Notes: a model not told the origin generated them from the letters alone. DNA of 64,000 nucleotides from Trichobilharzia regenti (GCA_944472135.2 OX235264.1:90220319-90284318); one strand, 5' to 3'; counted from the stretch's first letter, positions 42,311 through 54,409 are shown. Made by a program: numbers and translations.

Positions 42311-43540
42311 TTCCTCTATCTAATATTTGAACATTGTTCCGATCGAATTACAGTCTGTGATTGTGTGCAGTGTTATCAGGGAGTGGATATTGTGTCTTTT
42401 AACTGCCAGATTATATTCGTGGATGTGAAGACGAAGAGGGGGTCCACTTTGGCCAATGTAGTGCTTTTCGCAGTCGTTGTAGTTTACTTTGTAGATGATA
42501 TCGGTTCTAAAATTTCTCGGTGTTGAGTCTTTCGGTCGACGTTAAGCCGAGTGAAGTGATTTCTTTGGCTTGTGTGCAACATGAATTCCTAAAGGTTTGA
42601 ATCGTATTGTAGTGATTTCTGAGATGTTCTTTATGTATGATAAGACGTTTTTCTCTATGTTTCCATTGGGGGCCTTTGATTTGGTTGGTCGAATTATGGT
42701 TAGATATCTTTTGGTGAAGTTTTGTGGATATTCTACAAGATATTTTTTGTCAACTTTCCTCAAGGTAGGAGTTCTGAAATGCTTCCTGGCTTTCTTAAAT
42801 AATGTTTATACGCAACTGCATTGGTGTGTTATTGTGCTGCTGCTGTTGTAATTGGGTGTTCGGTTTGTGTGTGAGTTGATCTTCTGTATACTTGAGTTTA
42901 TAATTTTCTTGATTACGACGTCGAAAAGGTGGAATTTGCCCTGAGATTCTTATTCTCTTGTGAATTTGATTTTGTTGAAGATGTTTGTTAAGTTGTGAGC
43001 TTTGTCTAAATCGTTTCTTCTGATTACCACGAATATGTCATCCACATAACATATTTCGGGTTTGATCTCTGGTAGGATTGTGTTTTTGAGTCTTTGCATC
43101 ACAGCTTGTTCAATCAGACCTGATGTGGGCGATCCCATAGACGTGTCCCCTTTAATTTTTCCATATATTTGTCTATTGAATTGAAAATACATTATTAGAC
43201 ATTACATGATTATACATTCCATCCAACTCGAATGTTGCATGTTTGAGTGTTGCGGGAGGTGTTCGTCGTTGCTGGGTAATTCCTGCTTGGTTTCTATTAC
43301 CAGTTCTTTTCCGATCGAAGTATATAATGTGAAGTGTCAAATAAGAAAACACACAAAAAACAACCAGTCGCATTCAAGATTACCAGGAGACACCTCTAGT
43401 AAAGTCGTGGAGAAATTTCAAGGCTCACTTCAAACCGAAGAATGCTCTGAGGAATGAAAGCTTCTCAAGTAAACCATTTAGCTCAGAGAATACAACTACA
43501 TCAAAATCATCCGCTTGAACTACAAAGCTTCTCTAATATA
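42310..43540 (-). mobile_element. PLE-B3 with inverted end segment
   Basis: The minus strand carries MYFQFNRQIYGKIKGD, GSPTSGLIEQAVMQRL and CYVDDIFVVIRRN (RT, ORF 43192-42950), then linker, VLHKPKKSLHSA and a decayed GIY-YIG. The right end (43335-43540) is an inverted copy of the PLE-B 3' terminus. It is about 75-80% like PLE-B1/B2 by eye. Confidence 0.65.
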
Positions 43541-43547
43541 CCTGTGT

Positions 43548-43690
43548 GTCGGTGGCACAGCGGTTAGGATGCTCGCCGACCATGCACATGGTCCGGGGTT
43601 CGATCCCCGATCGACGGACACCTGAGATCAGTGGTCAGGGTAGATTTCATCAGCAATTTAGTTTCTTCAATCGCCTTGTAAGTAAATAGA
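43548..43690 (+). mobile_element. tRNA-headed SINE (SINE-T)
   Basis: The head GTCGGTGGCACAGCGGTTAG, with GGGGTTCGATCCCCG as a perfect T-arm-like stem, can fold like a tRNA, and GGACACCTGAGATC follows. The same head occurs at 20752, 53041 and 60219. It ends about 50 bp before exon 12. Confidence 0.6.
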
Positions 43691-43738
43691 TTTACACTGA
43701 TTGTTCATCTTTTTATCCTTAAAATTTTGCTCTTATAG

Positions 43739-43984
43739 TTTGAAGAAGAGCTGTCTCGTTTAAGACGTGAACTTAATGAGTTAGAAAATCAATTAGCTGA
43801 CCAGGAAGATGCGCATAAAGAAACTCGTGATAAACTGACTGCTGCTTTAGCTGATATCACTGTGAAGGAGGCTACTATTCAAGCACAAATGGAAGAAATT
43901 AATGCATTTCTTATAGAAAGGAAGAAACTACAAACACAAATAGATGAGCTAAAATTAGAAATTAATACAACTAGTATGGATCAG
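43739..43984 (+). CDS. MYO18A-like: myosin-18-like exon 12 (coiled-coil tail)
   Basis: The 246-nt exon (82 codons, phase 0 at both ends) follows TTGCTCTTATAG and ends at GTAAGT. It encodes continuous coiled coil: FEEELSRLRRELNELENQLA and onward to IDELKLEINTTSMDQ. No break in the heptads is seen. Confidence 0.87.
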
Positions 43985-44539
43985 GTAAGTTAATTTGTTT
44001 TTATTTTCATTTGCTTTCATCAACTTTTTTTGTTTACTCTGAATGGGATCACTCCTGGGTTACATTGTTTCTAGTTTTCGTGGCGATGGTGTTATTCATT
44101 TTTTCATTGGGTGAAGTTGCCCAACCTCTACTTTTTTTCTGAGATGATTACCAGAGCCAGGTGAGGTTTAGGTGTGTGCGTTGATTGGGAATAGGACTCA
44201 GACGTCTTGTGTGTTTGACGATTATCCTCCTGAGCGTTTGAGACATCACGGACATCGCTACACTCCGTGTGGGACACTAAGGAAGACAAAAGAGAGAAAA
44301 AAAAGATTTGGGAGTATTGTAGTGAGTGCTACTTATAATCAGGTGTAAGTAGTATATCAGTAAACGAATTCAGAAGAGTAACAATATGTTTCGGGCAATC
44401 GAAGAAGGGAAAATGTTACAAACACTGTGCAGAATCCAACAGGCATTCGAATGTGGCGATATTCCACCAATTTGTAAATGATATGCAAATAAAGAATTAA
44501 AGATATGGTATACCAAATTTATGTACCTACAGCTTCAAC

Positions 44540-45060
44540 GTTTTTCCCTTCTTAACGGCATGACAGTAAGCAGAAGTATAAGGAAGAGAGAATAGTTATA
44601 TGGAAAAACAATGGGTTTTTTTCGGATATATCATATCTAAAAGAGTGAATGTATCTTGGCAATGGAGAGCGATTATGTGCCATTTCATCATGTGCCTCCA
44701 GTTACTGGTTCATAACATCCCTATGACCCTAACCAAGAAGCCACCTTACACCTTTCTACGTGGCTCAAACGAACTGTTAAAGAATTCATGGGCTGATTGC
44801 ATGTTTTGGTTTGACTATCACTAGCTGTCTTCTAACTTGTGTCAGTTAACATTGGCCGTTGGGGAGGCGATGACCATGTCCTCGATTTTTTCCCTTCTTA
44901 CCTAGCACTCGACTGATGCTTAACCTCAATATCACTCACTATATTATACTACCTTACACGGAAAGTAGAACGGCGACACATATGATCAAGGCCAAGTAGT
45001 CTTTTCATATCTTTCACTTTCAGTGGCTTTGTTTCACAGCCATAAGGGGGGGGGGGGGAA
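44540..45060 (-). pseudogene. RTE-C fragment, decayed
   Basis: The minus-strand order matches RTE-C: a WLGHVLR-like block with MLADI-like sequence near 44850, VWYY..SDI.V, and a reversed GCTGTGAAACAAAGCC near 45020. It ends at a G13 run (45046-45058). Confidence 0.4.
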
Positions 45061-45099
45061 CAGAACGATTAGACTAAAAGATGTCTAAACTATGCTGGC

Positions 45100-45320
45100 T
45101 GTGTATGGTCAAAGGTGTTTCCCTCAGATGACCAGAATGCCGACTATGCTGCTTTAGCACTCTGTAAATGGGTATTTGGAAAGATAGACTCCAAAAATTG
45201 TATATACCAACTTACCCTACGGTGGTCCGTAGTTGGAGGTAAGTTACTCATACAGAAACAACCATTGGAACCAGTTCAGATAGACCGTTTGTGATTGACC
45301 TCAAGCAGTTGTCCCCTGAG
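45100..45320 (+). repeat. dispersed repeat shared with 55825-56010
   Basis: GTTTCCCTCAGATGACCA and, further on, ACCCTACGGTGGTCCGTAGT and AGATAGACCGTTTGTGA match, loosely, 55826-56010. An uncharacterised interspersed repeat. No coding region. Confidence 0.4.
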
Positions 45321-45849
45321 CTCTTTCTGCTTCAGAAACCTCAAAGAAAAGAGATGACCATTCTACAGTGCACTTGTTTGGTTTAATTGCCTTAATCTCG
45401 ATATCTCTTTTACTGAAGCTGGAGAGGGATAGAGGGGAAAGCTTTGAGTTATGCCAGAATCCATGTAAACGACCAAAATCCAGATAGCTTCGATAATGGT
45501 TACTGTCGATTCCCATATCTGCTTGTGTATGTGTGCATAGAGACACTGGTTTGTTCTGATATTTGATTTTCAACACTTCAAGTATCAAGCTTGTATTGAT
45601 ATTTCTAATAGTAACCTTATTAGATATTGCGGCAATACTTTATAGTTGTTTTATTTTGTAGACAAATGAACCACTATATGCTTTCTGGAATAAACCCTAT
45701 TGAAAAGAGGGATTGTTACATACCCGTAATTTCGTTTGTGTGTGTGTGTTTTTGTTTCATACTGTTCACTATGGCTGAACTCTCATTAGTTACTGATTTC
45801 TCTAAAGTAATCAGTTAGTGAAAGTTACTTGTATGCTAGAGTATTATTT

Positions 45850-46335
45850 AATTATAGATATGATTACGCGTTGACATCATTTAGAAAACCAAATGGAAGC
45901 CCAGGAGTATTGGACAGTTATTTCATCACGGCTTGTCACTCGTCGTCAGTGCGCGCCCGACGTGGGTTGAACCCGGGACTTTCAGGTCACAAGATGCACT
46001 CGTAGACCATTCAGCCACTGTCCATGAATTCCATCTGATGTCATCTTGTGTTGAAATCTATAGCAAATTAAATCCTCACAAACCAACAATCGAGAATTAA
46101 TCTGATGACCACTGGAGACTGGCTTTGTACACAAAGTTACCTGAAGTTCTAGCGAGAAGTCGGAGGCACAGTAGTGGTGGTGATGGTGTCTAACAAATCA
46201 GGCAAGAAAAGAGTTACTCGCCTATGGTGTTGGCTGATGATTGCGCTATGTATATCAAAAGTTGGCAGAAGTTGAAATCCATGAGGCATTGGATTGAATC
46301 CCAGTGGCTGAATGGTTCACCACTGACTTAGCGAG
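45850..46335. mobile_element. two Sm-alpha-like SINE units, opposed and overlapping
   Basis: 45850-46025 reads in reverse (GGGTTGAACCCGGG, CATTTAGAAAACC). 46028-46335 reads forward (CCTCACAAACCAACA end, then a new unit start AATTAATCTGATG...). The forward unit ends in its head at 46310, truncated. Confidence 0.45.
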
Positions 46336-46485
46336 GTGATTCAGGAGTTTGTCAGCTGAGAATTGCGCTCCAGACATATTGGCCATCGGTTGACAAGCAT
46401 TCTACCGTTGAAACGACCGACGTACCTCCTTTTTCAGAAATTTATGCTTCGCTTTTTGTTTAATTCTTTATAATTATTATAATAG

Positions 46486-47003
46486 GTTCCTCGTAGTGAA
46501 TTAGACCGTTTAGAAGCTAGAATACGTGAATTAGATCAACGTTTAGATAGTGAAATAACTAATCGTACACGCATACAATATTCACTTGATCGTGCAAAAG
46601 AATCAGTTGAACAGTTAACCAATGAACGTGACAAGCTTATCTCATCTGAAGCTAATATACGTGAACAAAATCGTAAATTATCAAGACAATTACGTTTAGC
46701 CCAACAAGAAGAAAGTGAAGCAACTCGAAAAGCTACAATAGCACAAAGAAGAGTTGAAGAAGCTCAATTCGATGTAAATAAAGCACTAGATGATGCTGCA
46801 TGTTCACGAGCTGAAATGACTGCATTACAAAGACGTATACAAGATTTAGAAGCCTACATTAATAAGGCGAAACATTTAAAATTAGATGGTGAAGATGATG
46901 ACGATGATGATGAACTTGGATTGTATGATTCATCAGCTGACGATATCATCGGTCTACGAAAATTGAAAGGGTCTCAAGATCTTCTATTACGTTCAACTTT
47001 AAG
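46486..47003 (+). CDS. MYO18A-like: myosin-18-like exon 13 (conserved C-terminal rod block)
   Basis: The 518-nt exon (phase 0 to 2) lies between ATTATAATAG and GTAAGT. It carries the diagnostic tail: LDRLEARIRELDQRL, then LTNERDKLISSEANIREQNR, then KLSRQLR, and RRIQDLEAYI. An acidic run (GEDDDDDDELG) follows, then LRKLKGSQDLL. The same order of blocks is what I recall near the C-terminus of vertebrate myosin-XVIIIa. The exon ends two bases into a codon (AG). Both downstream terminal exons supply the missing base, giving Ser or Arg. Confidence 0.9.
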
Positions 47004-47179
47004 GTAAGTGGTTGTTTCTGCTTTTTTTCACCATTGTTTTGTTAAGTTTGATGATTAAAGCAGAACTTTCAAATATAGACTGTCTAGAATTTATGCCTGA
47101 TAAAATCGTTGCTGAAATCATACTGATTTGTGAAAGATGAAGAACTCAATAGAGAGTGAGATACAACATTGGCGGTATT

Positions 47180-47472
47180 ATTTCCATTATCATCATCATC
47201 ATTCTTTTGGGTTTCTAGTGGAACATTAGACTTCAATAGTATGCGACCATTTCACGTTATTTATAATCTTTTTTGTTTTTAACTGGCTTCATGATTGCTT
47301 CATAAGCTTTCCTCATCTATGTCATTGTCAGATTCTCAGCCGCCGTTTCCCACTCAGATTTCACTGAAGAGTGTGTCTGGCGTGTGTGTGTGACGTTAAT
47401 CAGTGGTCTCTTCAGCCTAGATCCAATCCATCTCGATTTCATTCTGGATATTTATTGGATGATAGATTCTTA
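47180..47472 (-). pseudogene. RTE-B copy, left part of triple-nested block
   Basis: Reversed RTE-B end (GTTTCTAGTGGAACATTAGAC) and C-terminal remnants. It is cut after GATAGATTCTTA (47461-47472) and resumes at 48636 with the same 12 bp. Confidence 0.6.
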
Positions 47473-48635
47473 TTCAAGTGTTGGTTTGTAGGGATTTGAT
47501 CGATTACAGGATTTTATCATGAGCTGACACTAGTTAGAGAACCATTGGAAAACCTGGGGGTACTGGATAGTTATTTCGTCCTAGTTTGGGACTCTTCAGA
47601 AGTACGCAAACACCGGGATTGGAACCCATGACCTTCTGGTTGCAAGGCGAGCTCGTTTACCATTAAGCCACTGGGACCCAATCCAATGGCTAGTTCATGA
47701 ATTCTAACTTCCATCAATTCACGACATAGCGCGACCCCTAGCCAATGTCTTCGGCGAGTATTTGTCCTCACACTCGACCTGCTGCACCCTACTGGTCACG
47801 ACTTCCCACTGGAACCCCAGGTAACTACCTATCTGAATAGGGCCAGTCGCCAGTGAGCATCTCATTGATATTCAACTGTTGGTTTGTAGGAATTTGATTG
47901 GGTTCGAACCCCGGTGGGTGCGTACTGATGAAGAGCCTCCAAAGCCTCAGGATGGTCGGGGGTGGGTGTCTTGCGCTGCGGGTTGGCCACCCCTCCGCAC
48001 ACCTCTTGAAATGCTCCCATATGACCGTGCGTCTTACATAGCCTCTCCTGAGGAAGTCCTACTCACTGCCTTCACGTGGCGGAGGTGTTTCTCACTAAAG
48101 CGAGAGGGCAAAAGCGGATGCCCGGCGCTCTCCACCGAGTTGACTGTCCATTGGATGACAGTCTAGGGGAGATGGCTAAACCCTGATTCCAAACCTTCAA
48201 CGACTGGCGTATGAAGCTCACCGGAGCTCACCGGCAGACGTATGGACAAAGGGCTTGTTGGATGTCCTGGATGTCTGGCCCCATTCAAAAAGGCGTATGA
48301 ACCGAACTCCGGTCACCGGCTGCCAATGGATAGTGGGCTCCCTACTCCACTCCTACTGCCTTGTAGGTCACACTTGGCTGTGTAAAGGCTAGAGCTGCAC
48401 TCTCAAACAAAAGGCCGAGCGATGTTGGGGACATCACTCGTATCAAATTCCCAAGAAACTTCATGAACTCGTTCATGAAGCCGGCTCATCCTCCCGTAGG
48501 AGATAGCCGAAGTAAAGTAAGTAAGTAAGTAAGTACTTATGAAGAGCCCCAAACTAGGTCGAAACAGCTGTCCAGTACTCCGAGGTTTTCTACTGGTTCT
48601 CTAACTGGTGTCAGCTCATGATGAAACCCTGTAAC
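47473..48635 (+). mobile_element. composite SINE insertion in RTE-B (12-bp duplication)
   Basis: Flanked by exact GATAGATTCTTA direct repeats (47461-47472, 48636-48647). It holds a reverse Sm-alpha-like unit (47473-47870) and a forward one (47875-47937 and 48539-48635), the latter split by another element. The forward unit keeps GAACCCCGGTGGGTGCGTAC and TAGGTCGAAACAGCTGTCC. Confidence 0.65.
47938..48538 (+). mobile_element. 601-bp unclassified insertion with (TAAG)n tail
   Basis: Bounded by ATGAAGAGCC direct repeats (47928-47937, 48539-48548), with a (TAAG)n run at 48514-48536. GC-richer than its surroundings. No credible ORF. Contains GCCGGCTCATCCTCCCGTAG just before the tail and a short inverted repeat TTCATGAACTCGTTCATGAA near 48461. 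Tail and duplication imply target-primed retrotransposition. Perhaps a non-autonomous element or the fused ends of a LINE. Confidence 0.6.
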
Positions 48636-48730
48636 GATAGATTCTTAGTTGGTTCATTGTACTGCAAGATATATGTGTTGCTAATGCTTTCCAGTCCACC
48701 GGTTACTTGATCTTCAGTGTGTGCAGTTAA
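48636..48730 (-). pseudogene. RTE-B copy, right part of triple-nested block
   Basis: Starts with the duplicated GATAGATTCTTA and continues with GTTGGTTCATTGTAC and CTTTCCAGTCCACCGGTTAC, matching the continuation of RTE-B. 48730-49750 holds no recognised feature beyond low-complexity runs. Confidence 0.55.
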
Positions 48731-49749
48731 GTGTATTAATGGTAATCAATATTTGGCGATAGGCATGCAAAGTATAATAATCACCGTAGACTACTACGCA
48801 GCACTGTATTTGTCCATGATGAAATGTCACCCTTCAAACTGTGTTAATCGCAAATTGTGAATTTCATTTCTGATATGAGCAGTTCAACCCTTATTGGTTA
48901 GCTAGAAAGTGGGTGATTTGAACCGATTCGCCTCTTTGAGCTGAGTCAAGTCCTAGTACATGAGCTCTTCCCCCCCTGTCCCCCCCAAAAAAACGAAGCG
49001 ACCCTCCGGTGGTGGCTAGCAGGTACTGCTGGTTGATATGAGGGGTGGTGGTATGAAACTACTCATTTCAGCCAATCAGTAGTGTATGGTTTTATGTATT
49101 AGTTCAGGTTGTCACACTTAGAAAATAATAACGAGAACAGATTGTCTATTTTATCATATGGAATGGTGAAGATAGATATTCATTGTTTGAAAGACAATAT
49201 TTACTGAATACGTGTTTGGTATTTTCAAGAATTCGTTTGTTTATTTGAGCCTCGAGAATTGCAACCAGACAATTTTCACCTGTCTATGTATGGCTGAGAC
49301 TAACCTCTCTTAAAGTTCTTAAATCGTGTTATGTTTTTTTTTGTAACAAGACCTTACTTAATCCCAACCTACTCCTACTTTAAGTGACACTGTGAGTCGT
49401 GCAAGGCAGCGACTCAACATTTGTGTAGCTCATTTCTCCCGCCATTTTTGTTGGTTCAGCTCTACTACCATATCGATCGACTGACCTTGTTTGCCTAACA
49501 TTTTAAGTTGTCTCATTCTTTTTGTGTTGCTAAGACAACGAATTTTACTAATTTTTTACCCAATATTTTTCTCTTAACAAATAGTTGTGTGTGTATGTGT
49601 GTTTGTGCCTGCTATGGGTTGTATATACATTGCAATTGAATTATAATATGGTCTAAAAGTGTGTAAACAGTTCACGAAAAGTAGGTGAACACAGTTTACT
49701 GTCTTTAATCTTTAATTTATCGTGTATTTGTTTCAAGTATGAACACGGA

Positions 49750-49995
49750 GTGATATCTATTAGAGAGCCTCTAAAAACCAGCTGACAGTAACGGACAACC
49801 ATTTCGTCCCGTTTTTGGACCCGTCAACAGTACTCACCCACTGGGGTTTGAACCTAAAGGTGAGAAGTCATAACCATTGGCAGTCCGCTCTATCGGGAAT
49901 GAGGACAAATGACATTGGCTAATGATCGCACTAAGATCACGAATTAGTTGACGTTAGAATTCATGGGCTGGCCATTGAGTGTTGGCGTCCTCAGT
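49750..49995 (-). mobile_element. Sm-alpha-like SINE, decayed
   Basis: Reversed landmarks ATTAGAGAGCCTC, GACAACCATTTCGTCCCG, GTACTCACCCACTGGGGTTTGAACC and CACGAATTAGTTGACGTTAG in order. It lies 150 bp before last exon A. Confidence 0.5.
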
Positions 49996-50150
49996 GATAG
50001 TGTTGTTGTTGTTGGGGGTAGTGTTACTGATTTTTTTCCTTATTTTGTAAACACATCACATCTTTCACCTTCATCATAATAACCCTCATTATCGCATCAT
50101 GATCATCCTAATTTTTGTTTGTCCTTTTTTATACAAAACAATATTTTTAG

Positions 50151-50418
50151 TCAATCTTATTCTAGATCCTCTGCAGAATATTCTGTTTATGGTTGTTGTT
50201 CCGATGCTGAAGATGGTGTTAATGGTGTCGGTATCGGTGACGGTGTTGGTGATGGTAATGGTGATATGCCTAACAATCATGAGAATAATCATTGTATGAC
50301 AGAAACAAATGAGTCAAAATGTCCTACTGTCACTACTACTACTACTAACAATAATAATAGTAGTATAAACACTAACAACAATAATACTAATAATGATATT
50401 ACTATTGATGGGTTATGA
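50151..50418 (+). CDS. MYO18A-like: alternative last exon A (short C-terminus)
   Basis: The acceptor is ATATTTTTAG (AG 50149-50150). The exon contributes one base to complete AGT (Ser), then reads QSYSRSSAEYSVYGCCSDAE and DG, a Gly/Asp repeat, and a low-complexity Thr/Asn tail. It stops at TGA 50416-50418. It adds about 89 residues. The start is serine- and tyrosine-rich like a phosphorylatable myosin tailpiece (inference). The Thr and Asn codon runs are trinucleotide repeats. An AATAAA follows at 51000. Confidence 0.75.
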
Positions 50419-50999
50419 GAACTTGCCAACTTTCTTCTTCTTCTTCTTAGCCAGTTTCAACATTCCACCTTCAGAATTTTCTTGTTATACTATTATAATA
50501 GTCATCATACTGTATATACATGCATATATAAATGTAGGTGTTCAACATTCAATATTCATATCAACCAAACAACCCCTTAACTTAAATATCACGCTCTTTC
50601 ATAACTTTTAATGCTTGTCTAATCAACAGTATTATTGTTATTATTTCTATACAATTGAAGAATGTGTGTGTGTGTGTTTATTCAATATAACGTTGTCATG
50701 TTAATTTTCTGATTTGTGTTTACCATTATTATTATTATTATTTTAGTATTACTACGGTTATTTATTTATATATAATAAATGAATACATGTGCAAGTTTGT
50801 GTATTGAGATGAGATTCCATGTCTCTACTATGCTTTTCTCTAAAATATTTCCAACTAAATTGCCCTTATTTAACCCCCCCCTCCCTCCCATAATATTTAT
50901 CTTAATGTGTACATGTTTGTTGTACATGGTTTGTTGCGCGCTTTAGCTTAGAGCTTATTTTATTTTATTTAAACTTTTTTGTAAGTTTATAACATGTTT

Positions 51000-51005
51000 A
51001 ATAAA
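51000..51005 (+). terminator. poly(A) signal for last exon A
   Basis: AATAAA lies about 580 bp after the exon A stop, followed by an A-rich run. The 50419-51000 stretch holds no other gene and fits a 3' UTR with T-rich and (ATT)n tracts. Confidence 0.5.
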
Positions 51006-51169
51006 TAAAAAAAGAAGGAGAAATACTTTGTTATATAATATCCACGAAGTTTTCATTATTCTTATTCATTCTATTGCCTTCTGAATGGAAGGAACATAGG
51101 GTTTTGGACATTTTTGTTCAACTAGATCCATGATTGCTATGCCTACATTTCCTCTTACATGTGATGATC

Positions 51170-51845
51170 GCCTTTATATCATTTTTGGAAGTAGAAGACA
51201 TGAAAAGATGAGCTGTTTTCGATCACAGGGGCCTGCACTCTATCTTCTGTGTGAAGTGGTATATTGAGGTGAGCAATATTGAGGTTAAGCGTCGAGTGCT
51301 AGTTAAACAGGGGAAATCAATCGACGAGGCTGTGAAGCTACATCGACTGAGATGGTTAAGACATGTGTTACGTATGCGTAGTCTTCCTCGACGGGAAACG
51401 TTAGCTGACATAGGGTCAGGCTGGAAAAGAGAGAGCTAGCGGCGGTCAAACCAAAACATGGTTTCATCAGTCAATGAAATCTACAACAGTTAGTTTAAGC
51501 CAGCCAGCCATGTAGGAAGGTGTAGACTTCCTGACTGGTTGGGGTCCTCAGGATGGTTAAAACCAAATAATGGCTGGAAACAATTGGTGATGTGGCTCAA
51601 AATCGTTCTCAATGGCTAGCGCAGATGCATCGACTCCTTGTGACTTATGAATTCCAATGAAACTGTATTGTTTTTCATTATTACTATTCCTTTGTCTCAC
51701 ACCTCTGTTTACTGTCTCTATTATGCATTTTTTCTACTTTCTTCTCTCGCTTTATGTGCTACAATGAGAGAGTGTGGCGACTTGAACTGGTGCACATATG
51801 TGCAAAGTTCTATTTCGAAAACATACAGATATTTTTGGACCCACG
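51170..51845 (+). pseudogene. RTE-C 3' fragment
   Basis: KWYIEVSNIEVKRRVLVKQG, then LHRLRWLRHVLRM, RRETLADIGSGWKRES, then WGPQDG-like and WLETIGDVAQN-like remnants, ending in the family 3' UTR near 51800. Similar to 15470-16480. The start is truncated. Confidence 0.65.
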
Positions 51846-52727
51846 GCCAAGTTGTCACTTCCCGTTGCGGTTGCCTCATGGGTCATGACTGGAATATGAT
51901 ACCATTAGAACGTCTAATCCATCTACAGTTCTTATCGTATATGGTTGATTCATTATTTATGGTTCTGATAAAACTTGATGTCTAATGGAATTGTAATCAG
52001 ATGTCATGGACCAATTAATGTAAATTTGATAAGTAGACTAGTAGTCAGTGCTGTATCTTGCACAACAGTTCATGAATTCAAGTTCTCCGGTGGGTAGTTG
52101 GGAGGGTATTCTAAATTATAGCGAACCAGATGAACAGACATAATAAAATCGTGGAAATGTAGATGCAGTACACGAATTACTTCGCAGATTCCATCAAGAG
52201 GTACTTTTCGGGTACTGTCGGTATAATAGGCTTATAGCAAGCTTGTAGGTGTGGAGGAGTAATGCCTCTTTACAGAGTTATGCAGCTGCTGTTGATATCC
52301 AAACTGTCGTTACAGAAAATCTGTCCGAGAGGATATGTCCTTCCATTTTTAGGTTCATGCTTAGTATAGAACAATGAATAATCACCAAATAGCATGATAT
52401 ACAGTTTTTTGGGTGAATATAATGAATAAAGAATTTTTAGGTTTCCTTGGGACACAAACTAGAAAGTTACCCCGTATAGCAATTTTTTAACACTAACATA
52501 GATATGTGCAAAATAGGTTGTTTAAATTACACGTATTGACTAACGGCTCATCTGATTGGTTGATCAGGGTTATTAAGTTCGTTTGTTTGAGTCATTCGCA
52601 TGGGTCGGTACAGTTAAGAACTGCCGAGGGGCGAGTGGTATGTGGATACATAGATAGAATAGTCTGTTAAACGTTAAAAGTCGATTATTCGTAAGTCTTT
52701 AACACAAATCTTGTATTTATTAATACA

Positions 52728-52940
52728 CATCGGTAAGGAGTTCATTGGTAGAATCTTTTCCAACCACGCATGTGTTCCGTGGTTCGATTCCTGACCAACA
52801 GACACTCAGTTCTCACCTAACAGGTAGTAAGCCACATGAGACTAGGAGCCTCACTCTTTAAAAAGAAGACTACCGCTGTTGAAAGTTCAAAGGACAAACT
52901 TGTAGCCCTATGTTACACCTGGGGGCTCAAGAGAGGTATT
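52728..52940 (+). mobile_element. SINE-R copy
   Basis: A decayed tRNA-like head (GGTAAGGAGTTCATTGGTAG, CGTGGTTCGATTCCTG), a body with GAGACTAGGAGCCTCACTC, and the 3' end TAGCCCTATGTTACACCTGG, matching the RTE-B tail. Confidence 0.5.
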
Positions 52941-53040
52941 CTCATCCTTAAAATATCCCAAATTATGTCATTCACTCCTTAAATCACAGAGATATTCAGT
53001 ATATGAATGACAGTACATGCTTGACAGTCGACCACCAGAA

Positions 53041-53240
53041 TGTGCGTCGGTGGCATAGTGGTTAGGACTCTCGCCGACCATGCACATGGTCCGGGGTTCG
53101 AGCCCACGCCGACGCACACCTGATATCTATGGTCGGCCTGCAAAATTTGGGCTACCGATATCCATGCTGAAAATTCCATACTTGTACCAAAAATACGGTG
53201 TGGAATCAAGCTGTAATCAAAAATAAAAAAATAAATAAAA
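53041..53240 (+). mobile_element. tRNA-headed SINE (SINE-T), near-identical to 60219 copy
   Basis: The head GCGTCGGTGGCATAGTGGTT closes with CCGACGC as an acceptor-like stem. The body runs through GGCCTGCAAAATTTGGGC and CCATACTTGTACC to an A-rich tail with TAAA units. It differs from 60219-60412 at only a handful of bases by eye, so both are probably young. Confidence 0.7.
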
Positions 53241-53639
53241 ATAAATGTGTTGATTATCATAGTGGTCTAGTTTCCTCTTTGATGGAAATCTATCAGTCAT
53301 AGGTGTCATGGAGTCACTAAGTGAAGGTGTAAGTACGAATAGATAGCTCATTGTACTTTATAAGAACTATGATGAAGACTTGATTTAGTAATAAGGCAAA
53401 AAATAGGGGGCTAGGTGAAAAGCAGGCATTATACAGAAGGTTATACTTATAGAAATAAATCGTTTCGGTTCATTTTAACCATCATAGTTCATAAGAATGT
53501 CTGTCATATGGCTGACTAGTCAAATTTCACCGTGTAACTTTGCACAGAAGTGTAGACAGAGGAAAGAAAACAGAGGTTCCAAAGGAGGATAATAAGGGGA
53601 AATGTACAGGAAAAGAGCAATAGCATGCAAAAAATATTA

Positions 53640-54375
53640 AAACCTGGTTGAACTGAGAAGTTACAAAGAGTGAATAAGTAAGTCTTCACCATTCAGGAAC
53701 ATTTAGAGCCATCTCATCACCGATAGTCTTCGAGGAGCCCCAACCAGGCAGTCTGGATCTCCCTACGCGACTCAAACCAACACTCGAAGACTTAATTAGA
53801 TAATTGGAGGCAATCACTATGACGCCTTGGACCTAGGTTTCTATGCTAGTTGGCACTCATCAGTCAGCGAGACGTATCTGCAGTCTTGAAGGAACTCATG
53901 TTCCCCCAGAGATGTGAACCCATCTCACCCAGTGTCCTAGTCAGTGACATTACCACTAACCCATTTGGATTCACATCGCAAACTTGACTGATATACTTCA
54001 GTCTGCACCAAATAAACGACTACATACTGGACACTGGTTTCTTACCACATAGTTCTCAATTAAAGACTTCATTTTTTATTGAGTTGATGTTCTGATCTAA
54101 CTACCCCTAATGCTTTTTCAACATTTAATCCTTTATCGGCTAACATTCCTCGTTGAAGTGGGTGGTGGCCTCGTATATGTGTTATAAGTGCCCTAACCAT
54201 CTAAGTCGATTTAGCTTCACAACCTCATCGATTGATTTTCTCTCCTTACCTAACCTTAATATTTCTCACTAACATTGATAGATAGAACGCAAACATCCTT
54301 GTCATACTTTTGACTTATTGTTCGACGTTTGAACCCTCTTATACAACTCCCTTATTTCTGCACCGTGGTATATGA
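53640..54375 (-). pseudogene. RTE-C fragment
   Basis: Reversed blocks ATTCAGGAACATTTAGAGCC (AQN..W), GAGGAGCCCCAACCAGGCAG (LPGWGPR), and farther on GTATATGTGTTATAAGTGCC..TCTAAGTCGATT (LRWLGHVL region). Stops throughout. Confidence 0.5.
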
Positions 54376-54409
54376 AAAGTATATTAAAATAATAATAATA
54401 ACTGATACT

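Noticed and set aside
43548..43625. True tRNA gene
   Set aside because: The head folds tRNA-like, but the anticodon arm is a self-paired GACCAT..ATGGTC with a short loop, and the same unit recurs with a SINE body.
47879..48166. 95-codon ORF as a protein-coding gene
   Set aside because: It starts in a SINE and crosses the 10-bp target duplication into a non-coding element.
53041..53115. True tRNA gene
   Set aside because: Same tRNA-like head with a mispaired T arm, followed by a conserved SINE body and A-rich tail.
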